The notes under the pieces were generated by a model. That model was not told the DNA's origin and did no database searches. It worked only from the letters and a program-made list of their open reading frames with translations. Below are positions 17,362-26,333 of a stretch of DNA of 64,000 bases, in pieces. The stretch is from NCBI GenBank assembly GCA_016302065.1, contig JAEDOI010000002.1, positions 1 to 64,000 of the forward strand, in the 5' to 3' direction. The stretch is from Bacilli bacterium. Lineage in GTDB: Bacteria; Bacillota_I; Bacilli_A; RFN20; CAG-826. Made by a program: the position numbers and the translations under genes. How positions within the stretch are numbered: position 1 is the first letter of the stretch; every line of letters begins with the position of its first letter.

Positions 17362-17389
17362 AAAAATGCGATAACCATCGCATTTTTTT
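17362..17389. terminator. Strong, probably bidirectional terminator between yneF and plsY
   Basis: Stem AAAAATGCGAT / ATCGCATTTTT with an AACC loop and T-runs on both strands, between two convergent genes. It can end transcripts from yneF (plus) and from plsY (minus). Confidence 0.8.
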
Positions 17390-17411
17390 AATTGTTAATT
17401 TAAGAATTGAA

Positions 17412-17461
17412 GTTTTCCACATATACTAGAAAACTACTAAATATCTACTAATACACTATTT
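17412..17461 (-). repeat. 11-bp phased TACTA array 5 with GTTTTCCACATAT box
   Basis: The 13-base box GTTTTCCACATAT starts at 17412 and contains TTTTCCACA, which fits the relaxed DnaA-box pattern TTWTNCACA. Three TACTA units begin at 17424, 17435 and 17446, followed in phase by TATTT at 17457. Convergent intergenic position. The layout is repeated at 26446. Confidence 0.7.
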
Positions 17462-18223
17462 CATCCAAGTAATTTTATTTTCAGTACCATCTAAAATTCT
17501 ATCAATATTTGCTTTATGCTTATATACAAGAAGTAACCAAGAAAATATCGTAATTAATGGAAGATAAATTGAACATCTTGGTCCAATTCCAAACCACATT
17601 AAATAATCAACTATTCCAAATCCATGTTCTCTAAAGGTAAATAAATAAGTTAAAAATATAGCAAGATTTAATAAAACAGTAAAACCACTTGCAACAATAG
17701 AACCAAGGGAGACATATTTTTTAGCTTTTAATGTTATTAAAAATACAGGTAAAACAACTGGAACACTAAGAAAAGTAGTTCCTAAGCAGTAACAAGCAAA
17801 TGTTGAAACAATTTTTCCACCTTTAAATTTTAAGAATATACTATAAGCATGACCTAACATTCCTCCAACAGGAACAATATAGTAACATAATTGATTTAAG
17901 GTATTACCTTCTCCAAATACAGACAAAGTGTTGTATGTTGGATTCATAAATTCTTTAATAGTAACATTAAATTCAAATAATCTAATAGCAATGATAAATG
18001 GAATTAAAACTTTAATAATATCTAATAAAATTGTAATTAATCCGGCTTTTTTACCAAAAACTCTTCCAGTATTAGTGCCGCCACTATTATGAGATCCATA
18101 ATTTCTAACATCTTTTTTATAAAAAATTTTAGAAATAATAACTCCATTTGGAATCGACCCACATAAATATCCAACGATAAAACATGCAATAATAATTAAT
18201 ACTCTATAAAATGTTTCTGACAT
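17456..18223 (-). CDS. plsY: Acyl-phosphate:glycerol-3-phosphate acyltransferase PlsY
   Basis: 255 residues, longer than the roughly 200 usual. PlsY starts phospholipid synthesis by moving an acyl group from acyl-phosphate to glycerol-3-phosphate in the membrane. Three family motifs are present: CGSIPNGVIISK near residue 21, GSHNSGGTNTGRVFGKKAG near 43 and GHAYSIFLKFKGGK near 121. Several transmembrane helices are evident; an extra loop lies around residues 80-105 and in the later half. The minus-strand Shine-Dalgarno AGGAAG lies before the ATG. Position next to parE-parC, divergent, matches Bacillus yneS (plsY)-parE-parC. Confidence 0.92.
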   Translation of the reverse strand: MSETFYRVLIIIACFIVGYLCGSIPNGVIISKIFYKKDVRNYGSHNSGGTNTGRVFGKKAGLITILLDIIKVLIPFIIAIRLFEFNVTIKEFMNPTYNTLSVFGEGNTLNQLCYYIVPVGGMLGHAYSIFLKFKGGKIVSTFACYCLGTTFLSVPVVLPVFLITLKAKKYVSLGSIVASGFTVLLNLAIFLTYLFTFREHGFGIVDYLMWFGIGPRCSIYLPLITIFSWLLLVYKHKANIDRILDGTENKITWMK

Positions 18224-18336
18224 AAAAATAACTTCCTAGTAATATATTTTAAAACAAAACCTACGAAATATCTATTTTATTATGTAAACCTCAATATTAG
18301 TTTGAAATTTTAATTAATTATTATAATATATAGGTT

Positions 18337-18690
18337 ATGAAAGGTAATTTAGCAGCACATATTATAACATTAATATTATCTTTAGCAGTTGGTATTGGAT
18401 TAGGAATTCTTGATACAATTTTATTTGTCGTTTATGCTATAGCTGATGGATTAAGTGAAGGTAATGCTAATAAAGAAGTATTTTTCATCGTAATATTATT
18501 CTTTATAATAATTATTTTATGCTTGATTAGTGTGATTTTATCAATTATTGGTATAATTTTTATATCGAAAAATAAAACAAATGGATTTAAAGTATTAGGA
18601 ATTTTAGAAATTTGCACTCTTATTGGAGTAGTAAGTGGTAGTTTACTTATTGTTACAAATAAGAAAATTGCAAATAAATCTAATTCCTAA
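18337..18690 (+). CDS. Small membrane protein of unknown function
   Basis: 117 residues, not recognised. It has three or four hydrophobic segments: about residues 5-36 (rich in Ile, Leu and Gly), 50-78 and 87-104, with a short Ser/Asn-rich polar loop (DGLSEGNANKE) and a Lys/Asn-rich tail. A TATAAT at 18322-18327 ends nine bases before the ATG and a TAATAT ends seven bases before it, so it again looks leaderless. It sits between plsY (divergent) and parE. Small size and position suggest a lineage-specific protein. Confidence 0.6.
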   Translation: MKGNLAAHIITLILSLAVGIGLGILDTILFVVYAIADGLSEGNANKEVFFIVILFFIIIILCLISVILSIIGIIFISKNKTNGFKVLGILEICTLIGVVSGSLLIVTNKKIANKSNS

Positions 18691-18755
18691 AGTTAAATCA
18701 TTTACTAAATGGTCATAAAGTTAAATAAAAAGCACTTAAAATAAGGGCTATTTTT

Positions 18756-18764
18756 TGATAAAAT
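18756..18764 (+). promoter_or_regulatory. Extended -10 promoter of parE-parC
   Basis: TGA followed by TAAAAT (18759-18764), with a weak TTAAAA 17 bases upstream. The predicted leader is about 28 bases and has no clear Shine-Dalgarno before the ATG at 18799. Confidence 0.45.
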
Positions 18765-18798
18765 AAGGTATTAACGATTTAATATATTGGATTTAAAT

Positions 18799-20736
18799 AT
18801 GGCAAAAAACGATTATAACGGTAATAGTATTGAACTACTTGAAGGTCTTGAAGGTGTAAGAAAAAGACCTGGAATGTATATTGGCTCGACTAACGCTAAT
18901 GGTCTCCATCATTTAGTATGGGAAATAGTAGATAACGCTCTTGATGAAGCTTTAAATGGATATGGTAATAAAATTGTAGTAACAATCCATAAAGATAATA
19001 GCGTAACAGTAAGCGATGAAGGTAGAGGAATTCCTTGTGATATAAATACAAAAACTGGAAAACCTGCAATTGAATTAATTTTTACAACTCTCCATAGTGG
19101 TGGAAAATTTAACGAAGAGGCCTATGCAAATAGCGCTGGACTTCATGGTGTTGGAAGTAGTGTTACTAATGCATTAAGCGAATATACTGATGTTACATCC
19201 TTTTATAAAGGAGAAATTTATCATATTAGATTCGAAAAAGGTGAAAAAATATCAATTCCTTTAGAAAAGTTAGGAAAAACATTAAAACATGGAACAATAG
19301 TTACTTTTAAACCTGATAAAGAAATATTTTCAACAACAGAAATGAGCTACGATCGAATATCAACTCATTTAAAAGAAGCAGCATTTTTACTAAAAAAAGT
19401 AAAATTTATTCTTATTGATGAGAGAAGCGGTTTTAAAGATGAATTTTATTATGAAAATGGAATTAGTGAATATATAGAAGAAATTAACGCTTCAAAAAGA
19501 GCTCTTGGTCCTGTTATTAGTTTTGAAGGAATGGACCAAGGAATTGAAGTAAGTGTTGCATTACAATATTGTTACGATGATTATTCTGAAACAATAAGAA
19601 GTTATACTAACAATGTCCACACAGTTGATGGAGGAACTCATGAAGTTGGTTTTAGAATTGGATTAACAAAAGCTGTTAATGATTATATTGATTCAAATGA
19701 TTTAGGTAAAAAAATAAAATTAGAAGGAACTGATATTCGTGAAGGTTTAACAGCTATTCTTTCATTAAGGATGAGTGAAAAAATTCTTGAATTTGAAGGT
19801 CAAACTAAATCTAAATTAGGAACACAAGCTGCTCAAGTTGTTGTTTCTAATTTAATTTATAGCAAAATGACCTATTATTTAAATGAGAATAAAGAATTTG
19901 CTATTCGTTTAATTAAAAAATGTCAAGATAGTGCAACAGCTCGTCTTGCTGCAAGAAAAGCAAAAGAAGAAGCTAGAACTAAAAGAAAAGCTAAAGAATC
20001 AGTAATTTTAAGTGATAAATTAACTCCTGCTCAATCAAAAGAATATGATAAAAATGAATTATTTATTGTTGAAGGTGATTCTGCTGGAGGAACTGCAAAA
20101 AAAGGAAGAGATCCAAAACACCAAGCAATCCTTCCTTTAAGAGGAAAACCATTAAATACTGATGGATTAACTATTGATAAAATTTTAAATAACTTAGAAT
20201 TTTCAACAATTATTAATACAATTGGAGCTGGTGTAGGTGATAAGTTTGATATTGAAGATATCCATTATAATAAGATAATAATTATGACTGATGCTGATAC
20301 TGATGGAGCCCATATTCAAACTCTTCTTTTAACATTCTTTTATAATTATATGAGGCCACTTATTACTGAAGGTCATGTTTATGTTGCGGTTCCACCTCTT
20401 TATAGAGTATACAAAGAAGATAAGTTTGGTAATGTTACTACAGAACTTTATGCTTGGGATGATAAATCATTAGAGGAAAATAAAAAGAAAGTTGGTGCTG
20501 GATATAAAGTTAGTAGATATAAAGGATTAGGTGAAATGAGTGATAAGCAACTTAAAAATACGACCATGGATCCAAAAAATCGTCTTCTTATTAAGATAAA
20601 TATTAATGATCCATTAATAGTTGAATCAAAAGTTAATATTTTAATGGGTAAAGATGCAGATAAACGTAAAAAATGGCTTGAACAAAATGTTGATTTTAAT
20701 GAAGCTGATAATTTTATTAAGGAGGTTAAAAAATAA
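18799..20736 (+). CDS. parE: DNA topoisomerase IV subunit B (ParE)
   Basis: 645 residues from the ATG at 18799; a TTG at 18787 in frame would add four. It is the ATPase subunit of topoisomerase IV, which separates interlinked daughter chromosomes. GHKL ATPase motifs: EIVDNALDEA, VSDEGRGIPC and AGLHGVGSSVTNALS. The TOPRIM domain has EGDSAGG and DADTDGAHIQ. I call it ParE rather than GyrB because of its partner (no GyrA box) and because plsY-parE-parC is the Bacilli order. The stop overlaps the parC ATG, so the subunits are coupled. Confidence 0.92.
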   Translation: MAKNDYNGNSIELLEGLEGVRKRPGMYIGSTNANGLHHLVWEIVDNALDEALNGYGNKIVVTIHKDNSVTVSDEGRGIPCDINTKTGKPAIELIFTTLHSGGKFNEEAYANSAGLHGVGSSVTNALSEYTDVTSFYKGEIYHIRFEKGEKISIPLEKLGKTLKHGTIVTFKPDKEIFSTTEMSYDRISTHLKEAAFLLKKVKFILIDERSGFKDEFYYENGISEYIEEINASKRALGPVISFEGMDQGIEVSVALQYCYDDYSETIRSYTNNVHTVDGGTHEVGFRIGLTKAVNDYIDSNDLGKKIKLEGTDIREGLTAILSLRMSEKILEFEGQTKSKLGTQAAQVVVSNLIYSKMTYYLNENKEFAIRLIKKCQDSATARLAARKAKEEARTKRKAKESVILSDKLTPAQSKEYDKNELFIVEGDSAGGTAKKGRDPKHQAILPLRGKPLNTDGLTIDKILNNLEFSTIINTIGAGVGDKFDIEDIHYNKIIIMTDADTDGAHIQTLLLTFFYNYMRPLITEGHVYVAVPPLYRVYKEDKFGNVTTELYAWDDKSLEENKKKVGAGYKVSRYKGLGEMSDKQLKNTTMDPKNRLLIKININDPLIVESKVNILMGKDADKRKKWLEQNVDFNEADNFIKEVKK

Positions 20737-23426
20737 TGGCTAGAAAAAAGATTGAAGAAGAAATTTTACCTCTTAATGAAAATATTTCTGAAGAAGCAAT
20801 GGATGATGTAATGAGTGATCGTTACGCAATCTATGCTAAATATGTAATCCAAGATAGAGCAATACCTGATGCAAGAGATGGTTTAAAACCAGTTCAAAGA
20901 AGAATAATTTATTCCATGTATAAAAATGGAAATACTTTTGACAAACCAACAAAAAAATGTGCCAAAATTGTTGGTGATGTAATGGGAAGGTTCCATCCTC
21001 ATGGAGATACATCAATTTATGATGCATTAGTTAGATTATCTCAAGACTGGAAAATGGAAATGCCATTAATTAAATTTCAAGGAAATAATGGTAGTATTGA
21101 TAATGATCCAGCTGCTGCTTATCGTTATACTGAAGCTAAATTAAATGAATTTAGTGAATATTTAATTAAAGATATCGATAAAGATACTGTCGAAATGACT
21201 TTAAATTTTGACGATAGTGAATTTGAACCAACAGTTTTACCATGTAGATTTCCTAATCTTTATGTTAATGGTAGTGAAGGAATTGCTGTTGCTATTGCTA
21301 CTGATATTCCTCCTCACAACTTAACTGAAATGTGTCTTGCAACAATTTATCGAATTAATCATCCACAATGTGAATTAGATGAACTTCTTGAAATTGTTAA
21401 AGGTCCAGATTTTCCAACTGGTGGTATCTTATATAAAACTGATGGAATAAGAGACATTTACGCTACAGGAAAAGGAAAAATTGAACTTGCTAGTAAAGTA
21501 ACTAAAAAAGAAGAAAAAGACCATAATGAGTTAATAATTACTGAAATACCATATGGAGTTGTTAAACAATCTTTAGTTTTTTCAATTGATAAAATTAGAA
21601 AAAGTAAAGAAATTGATGGAATAATCGATGTAAAAGATTTAAGTGCTGGTGATGAAATTAAAATTGTAGTTGAAGTTAAAAAGGAAATGAACCTTGATAC
21701 AGTTTTAGCTTATTTAATGAATAAAACTCAGTTAAAGATAAGTTATACTTCAAATTGCGTCGCAATTTGTCAAAATCATCCTCGTACTTTAACTTTACCT
21801 TTCTATTTAGATACTTATATCGATCATCAAATTGATGTAATTACTAGAAGATCACAATTTGATTTAAATAAAGCTAAAAAAAGACTCCATATTGTTGAAG
21901 GTTTAATTAAAGCAATAAATGTAATTGATGAAGTTGTAAAAATTATTAGAAAAAGTAAAGATAAAGCTGATTCAAAATTAAATATTATAGCTAGATTCTC
22001 ATTTAGTGAAGAACAAGCTGAAGCTATTGTTACTATGCCTTTATATAAACTTTCTAATGCTGATGTTAATGTTTATATTAAGGAAAAAGGCGAGTTAGAG
22101 GATTTAATTAAAGATTTATCTGAAACTTTAAGTAGCAATGCTAAATTAAGAAAGATTATTGTTAAAGATTTAGAAGCAGTTATTAAGAAATATGGAAAAG
22201 AAAGAAAAACTGAAATTGTTGATTATGAAACAAACAAATTTGAAGTTGATAAACGTGATTTAATTGTTAAAGAAGATTGTTATGTTGTTATAACAAGAGA
22301 AGGTTATATTAAACGCTCCACATTAAAATCATATTCTTCAAGTAATAATGCTCTTCCTGGAATTAAAGAAGGCGATTCATTAATTATGAATCAAATTGCT
22401 AATACTCTTGATTATGTTCTTCTTTTCACTAATAAAGGTAACTACATTTGCCTTAGTGTTGACCAAATTTTAGAAAATAAATACAAAGATGAAGGAAAAC
22501 ATATTAACTATTTATGTAATCTTCCTCTTGAAGAAATGATTGTTAAAAGCATTTTAGTAAAAGATTTTACAAAAGATGTCAATATTTGCATCGTCTCAAA
22601 ATTTGGACAAATTAAAAAGAGTAAACTTAATCTTTTCTTAAATGAAAGAACTAGTAAACCTATTACTTGTATGAGGCTTTTAAGTGATGATGAAGTAGTG
22701 GATGTTGCAATTTCAAATGGAAATTCTAATCTTTTAATTATTACTAAAAAAGGTTATGCAACTTATTTTAATGAAAGTGAACTTGCTTGCTTAGGTTTAA
22801 AAGCAAGTGGTGTAAAATGTATCTCAACTTTAAGAGAATCAGAAATTAAATCTCTTATCACTTATAGAAAAGATGAAAAAGGAAAGATGTTACTTTTAAC
22901 TAACGAAGGTTGTGAAAGAATCTATGATATTTCATATTCTGAACTTACCGCTAGACTTGGTAAAAATCATTCCATTTTTAAATGTTTTGTATCTTCTCCT
23001 CATAATTTATTATATGTAACAAAAATAAAAGGTAAAGATCCAATTAAATTAAATTGTTTAATGAGCAATAACAGTGTTCTTGAACTTGAATTTAGTGATT
23101 TCCATCTTACACCTATCGAAAGTTATGCTAAAAAGAATATTGATTTTGATAAGTCATTAACAATTAAATATGTTTATAATTCTTTAGTTCAAGTAGTAGA
23201 TTCTTCAACAATTGAGGAAAGAAGTGAACAAGATTTTAAGATTGAAGATTATTTTAAAGAAAAAGATACAAAAGAAATAAAACAAGAAGTAAAAGAAGTA
23301 GAACATAAAGAAGAAAAAGTTAGTGCTTTTGAAAAATTCGGTTTAAAAAAGAAAGAAAAAAAGGAGAAGGAAGAATCCGACTCCAATTATGAACAAATAT
23401 CAATTTTTGATGATTTTGGTGATTAA
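20736..23426 (+). CDS. parC: DNA topoisomerase IV subunit A (ParC)
   Basis: 896 residues. Cleavage-religation subunit of topoisomerase IV. The winged-helix region reads KPVQRRIIYSMY, GDVMGRFHPHGD and AAAYRYTEAKL, giving catalytic Tyr131. The C-terminal pinwheel lacks the QRRGGKG-like GyrA box, which points to ParC rather than GyrA. The last 60 residues are a charged Lys/Glu linker ending in YEQISIFDDFGD, a short acidic-aromatic tail. An excellent GGAGG lies before the ATG, and the ATG overlaps the parE stop. It lies about 3 kb from the putative dif site, where topoisomerase IV is known to act in other bacteria. Confidence 0.92.
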   Translation: MARKKIEEEILPLNENISEEAMDDVMSDRYAIYAKYVIQDRAIPDARDGLKPVQRRIIYSMYKNGNTFDKPTKKCAKIVGDVMGRFHPHGDTSIYDALVRLSQDWKMEMPLIKFQGNNGSIDNDPAAAYRYTEAKLNEFSEYLIKDIDKDTVEMTLNFDDSEFEPTVLPCRFPNLYVNGSEGIAVAIATDIPPHNLTEMCLATIYRINHPQCELDELLEIVKGPDFPTGGILYKTDGIRDIYATGKGKIELASKVTKKEEKDHNELIITEIPYGVVKQSLVFSIDKIRKSKEIDGIIDVKDLSAGDEIKIVVEVKKEMNLDTVLAYLMNKTQLKISYTSNCVAICQNHPRTLTLPFYLDTYIDHQIDVITRRSQFDLNKAKKRLHIVEGLIKAINVIDEVVKIIRKSKDKADSKLNIIARFSFSEEQAEAIVTMPLYKLSNADVNVYIKEKGELEDLIKDLSETLSSNAKLRKIIVKDLEAVIKKYGKERKTEIVDYETNKFEVDKRDLIVKEDCYVVITREGYIKRSTLKSYSSSNNALPGIKEGDSLIMNQIANTLDYVLLFTNKGNYICLSVDQILENKYKDEGKHINYLCNLPLEEMIVKSILVKDFTKDVNICIVSKFGQIKKSKLNLFLNERTSKPITCMRLLSDDEVVDVAISNGNSNLLIITKKGYATYFNESELACLGLKASGVKCISTLRESEIKSLITYRKDEKGKMLLLTNEGCERIYDISYSELTARLGKNHSIFKCFVSSPHNLLYVTKIKGKDPIKLNCLMSNNSVLELEFSDFHLTPIESYAKKNIDFDKSLTIKYVYNSLVQVVDSSTIEERSEQDFKIEDYFKEKDTKEIKQEVKEVEHKEEKVSAFEKFGLKKKEKKEKEESDSNYEQISIFDDFGD

Positions 23427-23656
23427 ACTGAAACAGTTTCTAGTATTGTCACAAAATAATAAATAAAATACAAACTAACAGCAATAATACCAATTAAATT
23501 AAAATAGAAATCTTCTGGTTTACTATTTTCGTTTTTAAAAAAACCTACAAGACCAATTATAAAAAATGGTAGAGAAATAAACATACCAAAACTACTAGCT
23601 ACTAAAAGTGAACCAATAATCCATGATAACTTACTAAAATTCATCTTTTCTTTCAT
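23423..23656 (-). CDS. Small two-helix membrane protein of unknown function
   Basis: 77 residues, not recognised. Two hydrophobic segments (about residues 11-40 and 52-72) are joined by a charged loop KNENSKPEDF. The family is unknown to me. That it is a real gene is supported by a TATAAT (plus coordinates 23664-23669) exactly seven bases before the ATG, the same leaderless layout seen elsewhere in the window. The next in-frame Met is residue 5. Its 3' end overlaps that of parC by four bases. Confidence 0.6.
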   Translation of the reverse strand: MKEKMNFSKLSWIIGSLLVASSFGMFISLPFFIIGLVGFFKNENSKPEDFYFNLIGIIAVSLYFIYYFVTILETVSV

Positions 23657-23669
23657 AATGAATATTATA
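23657..23669 (-). promoter_or_regulatory. Leaderless promoter of the 77-residue membrane protein
   Basis: TATAAT on the minus strand at 23664-23669, seven bases before the ATG at 23656, with no Shine-Dalgarno. Confidence 0.55.
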
Positions 23670-23710
23670 GTGTAATTTTAAATAAAATGATATTTAATTA
23701 TAGATTAAAT

Positions 23711-23726
23711 TGTTATAATTATTTAT
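23711..23726 (+). promoter_or_regulatory. Leaderless extended -10 promoter of the yqeG operon
   Basis: TGT followed by TATAAT (23714-23719), then seven bases to the ATG at 23727. There is no Shine-Dalgarno and no good -35. Confidence 0.65.
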
Positions 23727-24272
23727 ATGAATAAGTTATTGATTCCTACATTTTATGCTAAAAATTTATTTGATATCGATATAAATTTCTTTACATTATT
23801 AAATATTAAATATATTTTTGCTGATTTAGATAACACTTTAGATTCATATAAAGAAGAAGTCGCATCAAAAAGAGTAATAGATTATGTAACTTTATTAAAG
23901 AAAAATGAAATAAATTTAATAATTGTTTCAAATAATTCTAATAAGAGGGTAGAAAAATATGCTCATAGCATTAATATTCCTTATCTTTATAAATGTTATA
24001 AACCTTTTACTAAAAAAATTAATAAATATATAAATAATAACAAAATAAATAAAGAAAATTGTATAATGATTGGTGATCAGGTATTAACTGATGTAAGATG
24101 TGGAAACAAATTAAAAATTAAAACAATCTTAGTTGATGATTTAGTTAATTCTAATCAATTAGTTACTAAATTTAATAAATTTATGGCTAAAAATACTTTA
24201 AAGAAATTAAAAAGTAGAAATATGTTAGTTAATTGGAGGGATGTTTATGTCAGAATTCAAGAAAGTAGATAG
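23727..24272 (+). CDS. yqeG: YqeG family HAD-type phosphatase
   Basis: 181 residues of the HAD subfamily IIIA. Motif I is DLDNTLD near residues 33-39, motif II is IVSNNSNKRV near 70, a Lys (KPFTKK) follows, and motif III is MIGDQVLTDV near 112. The physiological substrate is unknown; the gene travels with the GTPase YqeH, as here, so a role in ribosome assembly is commonly inferred. It is the first gene of yqeG-yqeH-yqeI-yqeK and has a leaderless promoter. The 3' end overlaps yqeH. Confidence 0.88.
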   Translation: MNKLLIPTFYAKNLFDIDINFFTLLNIKYIFADLDNTLDSYKEEVASKRVIDYVTLLKKNEINLIIVSNNSNKRVEKYAHSINIPYLYKCYKPFTKKINKYINNNKINKENCIMIGDQVLTDVRCGNKLKIKTILVDDLVNSNQLVTKFNKFMAKNTLKKLKSRNMLVNWRDVYVRIQESR

Positions 24273-25389
24273 ATGTTATCATTGTGGTGTTGTTTTACAA
24301 ACCTCTAATAAAGATGAAAAAGGCTATATTAATAAAGAAACAGTGGAAAAATATCCAAATGGATTGTTACTCTGTAATGAATGTTATTCAAAAGCTAGAA
24401 CAAATACTCTCCCAACATTAAATCAAATATATGATAATGATTTTAAGAAAATTATTGATGTTGTTAAAAGAAAAAATGCTCTTGTTGTCTATGTTGTCGA
24501 TGTTTTTTCTTTTGAAGGAAGCTTCGTTAAAGAATTAAACGAAGCATTAGAAGGAATAGATATTTTAGCAATTGCTAATAAAGCTGATCTTTTACCATCT
24601 AATACTGATTTAGAACATGTAAAAAAATATGTTGAACATGTATTTAAAAAATCTAATTTAAAGGTTTTAGATTGCTGTTTAGTTTCTTCAAATACTGGAT
24701 TAAATATTGAAGAAATGTATGAAAAATTAAAAGAATTATCAAAAGGAAGAGATGTTTATTTTATAGGAGCAATTGATAGTGGTAAAAGTGCTGTAATTAA
24801 AGAATTTTTAAAACTTTATAAAAATAATACAAATCATTTAATTACACTTTACACATTTAAAGATACCACATTAAGAGGATATAAAATTCCAATTGGAAAT
24901 AAGCAATATATCTTTGAAACTCCTGGCCTTTATGTATCTAATTCAATCTTAGATAAAATAGATAAAGCAAGTCAAAATAAAATTATTCCAACTAAAGAAA
25001 TTAAAGTTGTTAAAAAAACAATCAGTAAAAACAATATGTTAATGCTTGGTGGATTATGTGTAATACAATTATTAAGTGAAGAAAAAACCCAATTCTTAAC
25101 ATATATCAATAATGAAGTAACAGTAAATAAAACAATTTCTGGAAGATTTTCTTCGTTAGAATATAAATTTAGAAAAGGTCTATGTGTTCCAATTAGTAAA
25201 ACAATAAAATCAGAATTGGATCTTGATATGTTTGATATTACCATTGATGAAACTGGCAGTAGAGATCTTGGAATTTTAGGTTTAGGATGGGTTAGTTTTA
25301 TTGGAAATAACCAAAAATTAAGAATAATCGTTCCAAAAGGTACATTTATATTTAATATTAGGAGCAAAATTGATCATGTTAACAAATAA
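24247..25389 (+). CDS. yqeH: Ribosome biogenesis GTPase YqeH
   Basis: 380 residues from the ATG at 24247, chosen because GGAGG at 24235-24239 is seven bases away; an in-frame ATG at 24241 is too close. YqeH is a circularly permuted GTPase needed for 30S assembly. An N-terminal zinc finger (CYHC..CNEC) precedes the GTPase, in the permuted order: NKADLLP (G4), GAIDSGKS (G1) and ETPG (G3). G1 has Asp where GxxNxGKS is expected, and G3 has Glu where DTPG is expected. The C-terminal domain follows. Overlaps yqeG and yqeI. Confidence 0.9.
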   Translation: MSEFKKVDRCYHCGVVLQTSNKDEKGYINKETVEKYPNGLLLCNECYSKARTNTLPTLNQIYDNDFKKIIDVVKRKNALVVYVVDVFSFEGSFVKELNEALEGIDILAIANKADLLPSNTDLEHVKKYVEHVFKKSNLKVLDCCLVSSNTGLNIEEMYEKLKELSKGRDVYFIGAIDSGKSAVIKEFLKLYKNNTNHLITLYTFKDTTLRGYKIPIGNKQYIFETPGLYVSNSILDKIDKASQNKIIPTKEIKVVKKTISKNNMLMLGGLCVIQLLSEEKTQFLTYINNEVTVNKTISGRFSSLEYKFRKGLCVPISKTIKSELDLDMFDITIDETGSRDLGILGLGWVSFIGNNQKLRIIVPKGTFIFNIRSKIDHVNK

Positions 25390-25681
25390 AGATAAATCAA
25401 CATTAAAACAAATTATTCATTCTGATATGAAAAAAATTGTTAATTTCAATATTGGAAAAGAATCTTTAAATGAAAATAATATTAAAATGTTAAAAAATGC
25501 TTTTAATACTCATGAAATTATTAAAATATCATTTTTAAAATCTTGTTTAGAACAAGAAAATAAACAACAATTAATATTAGACTTAAGCAGTGAATTGCAA
25601 GCAGAAGTAGTTCAATCAATTGGACATACTGTTATTTTATATAAAGAAAATAAAGAATTAGAAAATCATATTAAGTTATAA
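25376..25681 (+). CDS. yqeI: YhbY/YqeI family CRM-domain RNA-binding protein
   Basis: 101 residues from the ATG at 25376. A TTG at 25370 is in frame and lies five bases after AGGAG, against eleven for the ATG, so the true start is uncertain. The CRM domain binds pre-50S particles. The family pattern is visible: LKQIIHSDMKKIVNFNIGKESLNENNIKMLKNAFNTHEIIKI is close to the usual start, but the central GNKG-type loop is not obvious, and the helix with GHTVILYK closes the domain. Its place between yqeH and yqeK matches Bacillus, except that aroE and nadD are missing. Confidence 0.78.
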   Translation: MLTNKDKSTLKQIIHSDMKKIVNFNIGKESLNENNIKMLKNAFNTHEIIKISFLKSCLEQENKQQLILDLSSELQAEVVQSIGHTVILYKENKELENHIKL

Positions 25682-25683
25682 AT

Positions 25684-26286
25684 ATGAAAATTGAATTTAA
25701 TTCTAAATATTTTATTGAAGATAGTAATGGTGTAAGTGCAAATGAAGAAATTTTAAATATAATTTCTTCATTTTTAGATGAAAAAAGATATAAACATTGT
25801 TTAAGTGTAGGAACTTTAGCTTATAAAATAGCAATTTCTAATAATTTAAAAGATCCTCTTAAATATTACTTTGCTGGGATTGTCCATGATATTGGAAAAA
25901 ATTTAGATAATAATAGTGAATATATAAATAAATATTTAAGTGAAAAAGAAAAAAAGTATCCTAAATATATGTACCATCAGTTTTTAGGATATTATTTAGT
26001 TAAAGAAATATTTTCACTTGATGATGAATATATACTAAACGCAATTAAATATCACTGTAGTGGAAGAAAAAATATGAGTGCAATTGAAAAGATAATTTAT
26101 GCAAGTGATAAAATTGATCCTTTAAGAGGATATGATAGCTCATATATGATTGAAGCAATGCTAAATAATTTCGAAACGGGATTTATTTTAGTCTTAGGTG
26201 AAAATAAAAAATTTATTAATAACAAGAAATTAAAATATTCAGATAATGAGTTAACTGAAGAGTGCTACGAATATTATTTAAAGTAA
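25684..26286 (+). CDS. yqeK: YqeK family HD-domain Ap4A hydrolase
   Basis: 200 residues. Family members hydrolyse diadenosine tetraphosphate symmetrically to ADP. HD motifs: RYKHCLSVGTLA with the first His near residue 40, VHDIGK near 62-67 and YHQFLGYYL near 90, then IKYHCSGR and YASDKIDPLRGYD. In many relatives the gene is next to or fused with nadD; here an N-terminal stretch of about 25 residues shows no NadD similarity and no nadD precedes it. No Shine-Dalgarno is visible. A terminator follows the stop at once. Confidence 0.85.
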   Translation: MKIEFNSKYFIEDSNGVSANEEILNIISSFLDEKRYKHCLSVGTLAYKIAISNNLKDPLKYYFAGIVHDIGKNLDNNSEYINKYLSEKEKKYPKYMYHQFLGYYLVKEIFSLDDEYILNAIKYHCSGRKNMSAIEKIIYASDKIDPLRGYDSSYMIEAMLNNFETGFILVLGENKKFINNKKLKYSDNELTEECYEYYLK

Positions 26287-26320
26287 AACCCAATTGATTT
26301 ATTAATAATTGGGTTATTTT
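26287..26320 (+). terminator. Intrinsic terminator after the yqe operon
   Basis: Stem AACCCAATT (26287-26295) / AATTGGGTT (26307-26315) with an 11-base loop and a T-rich tail, directly after the yqeK stop. Confidence 0.8.
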
Positions 26321-26333
26321 CTTGTGATATATT

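Noticed and set aside
18231..18290. dif-like pieces: ACTTCCTAG at 18231 and TTATGTAAACC at 18280
   Set aside because: They are about 40 bases apart instead of joined by a six-base centre, and the first is the reverse complement of the plsY Shine-Dalgarno region. The 26334 site is contiguous and much better.
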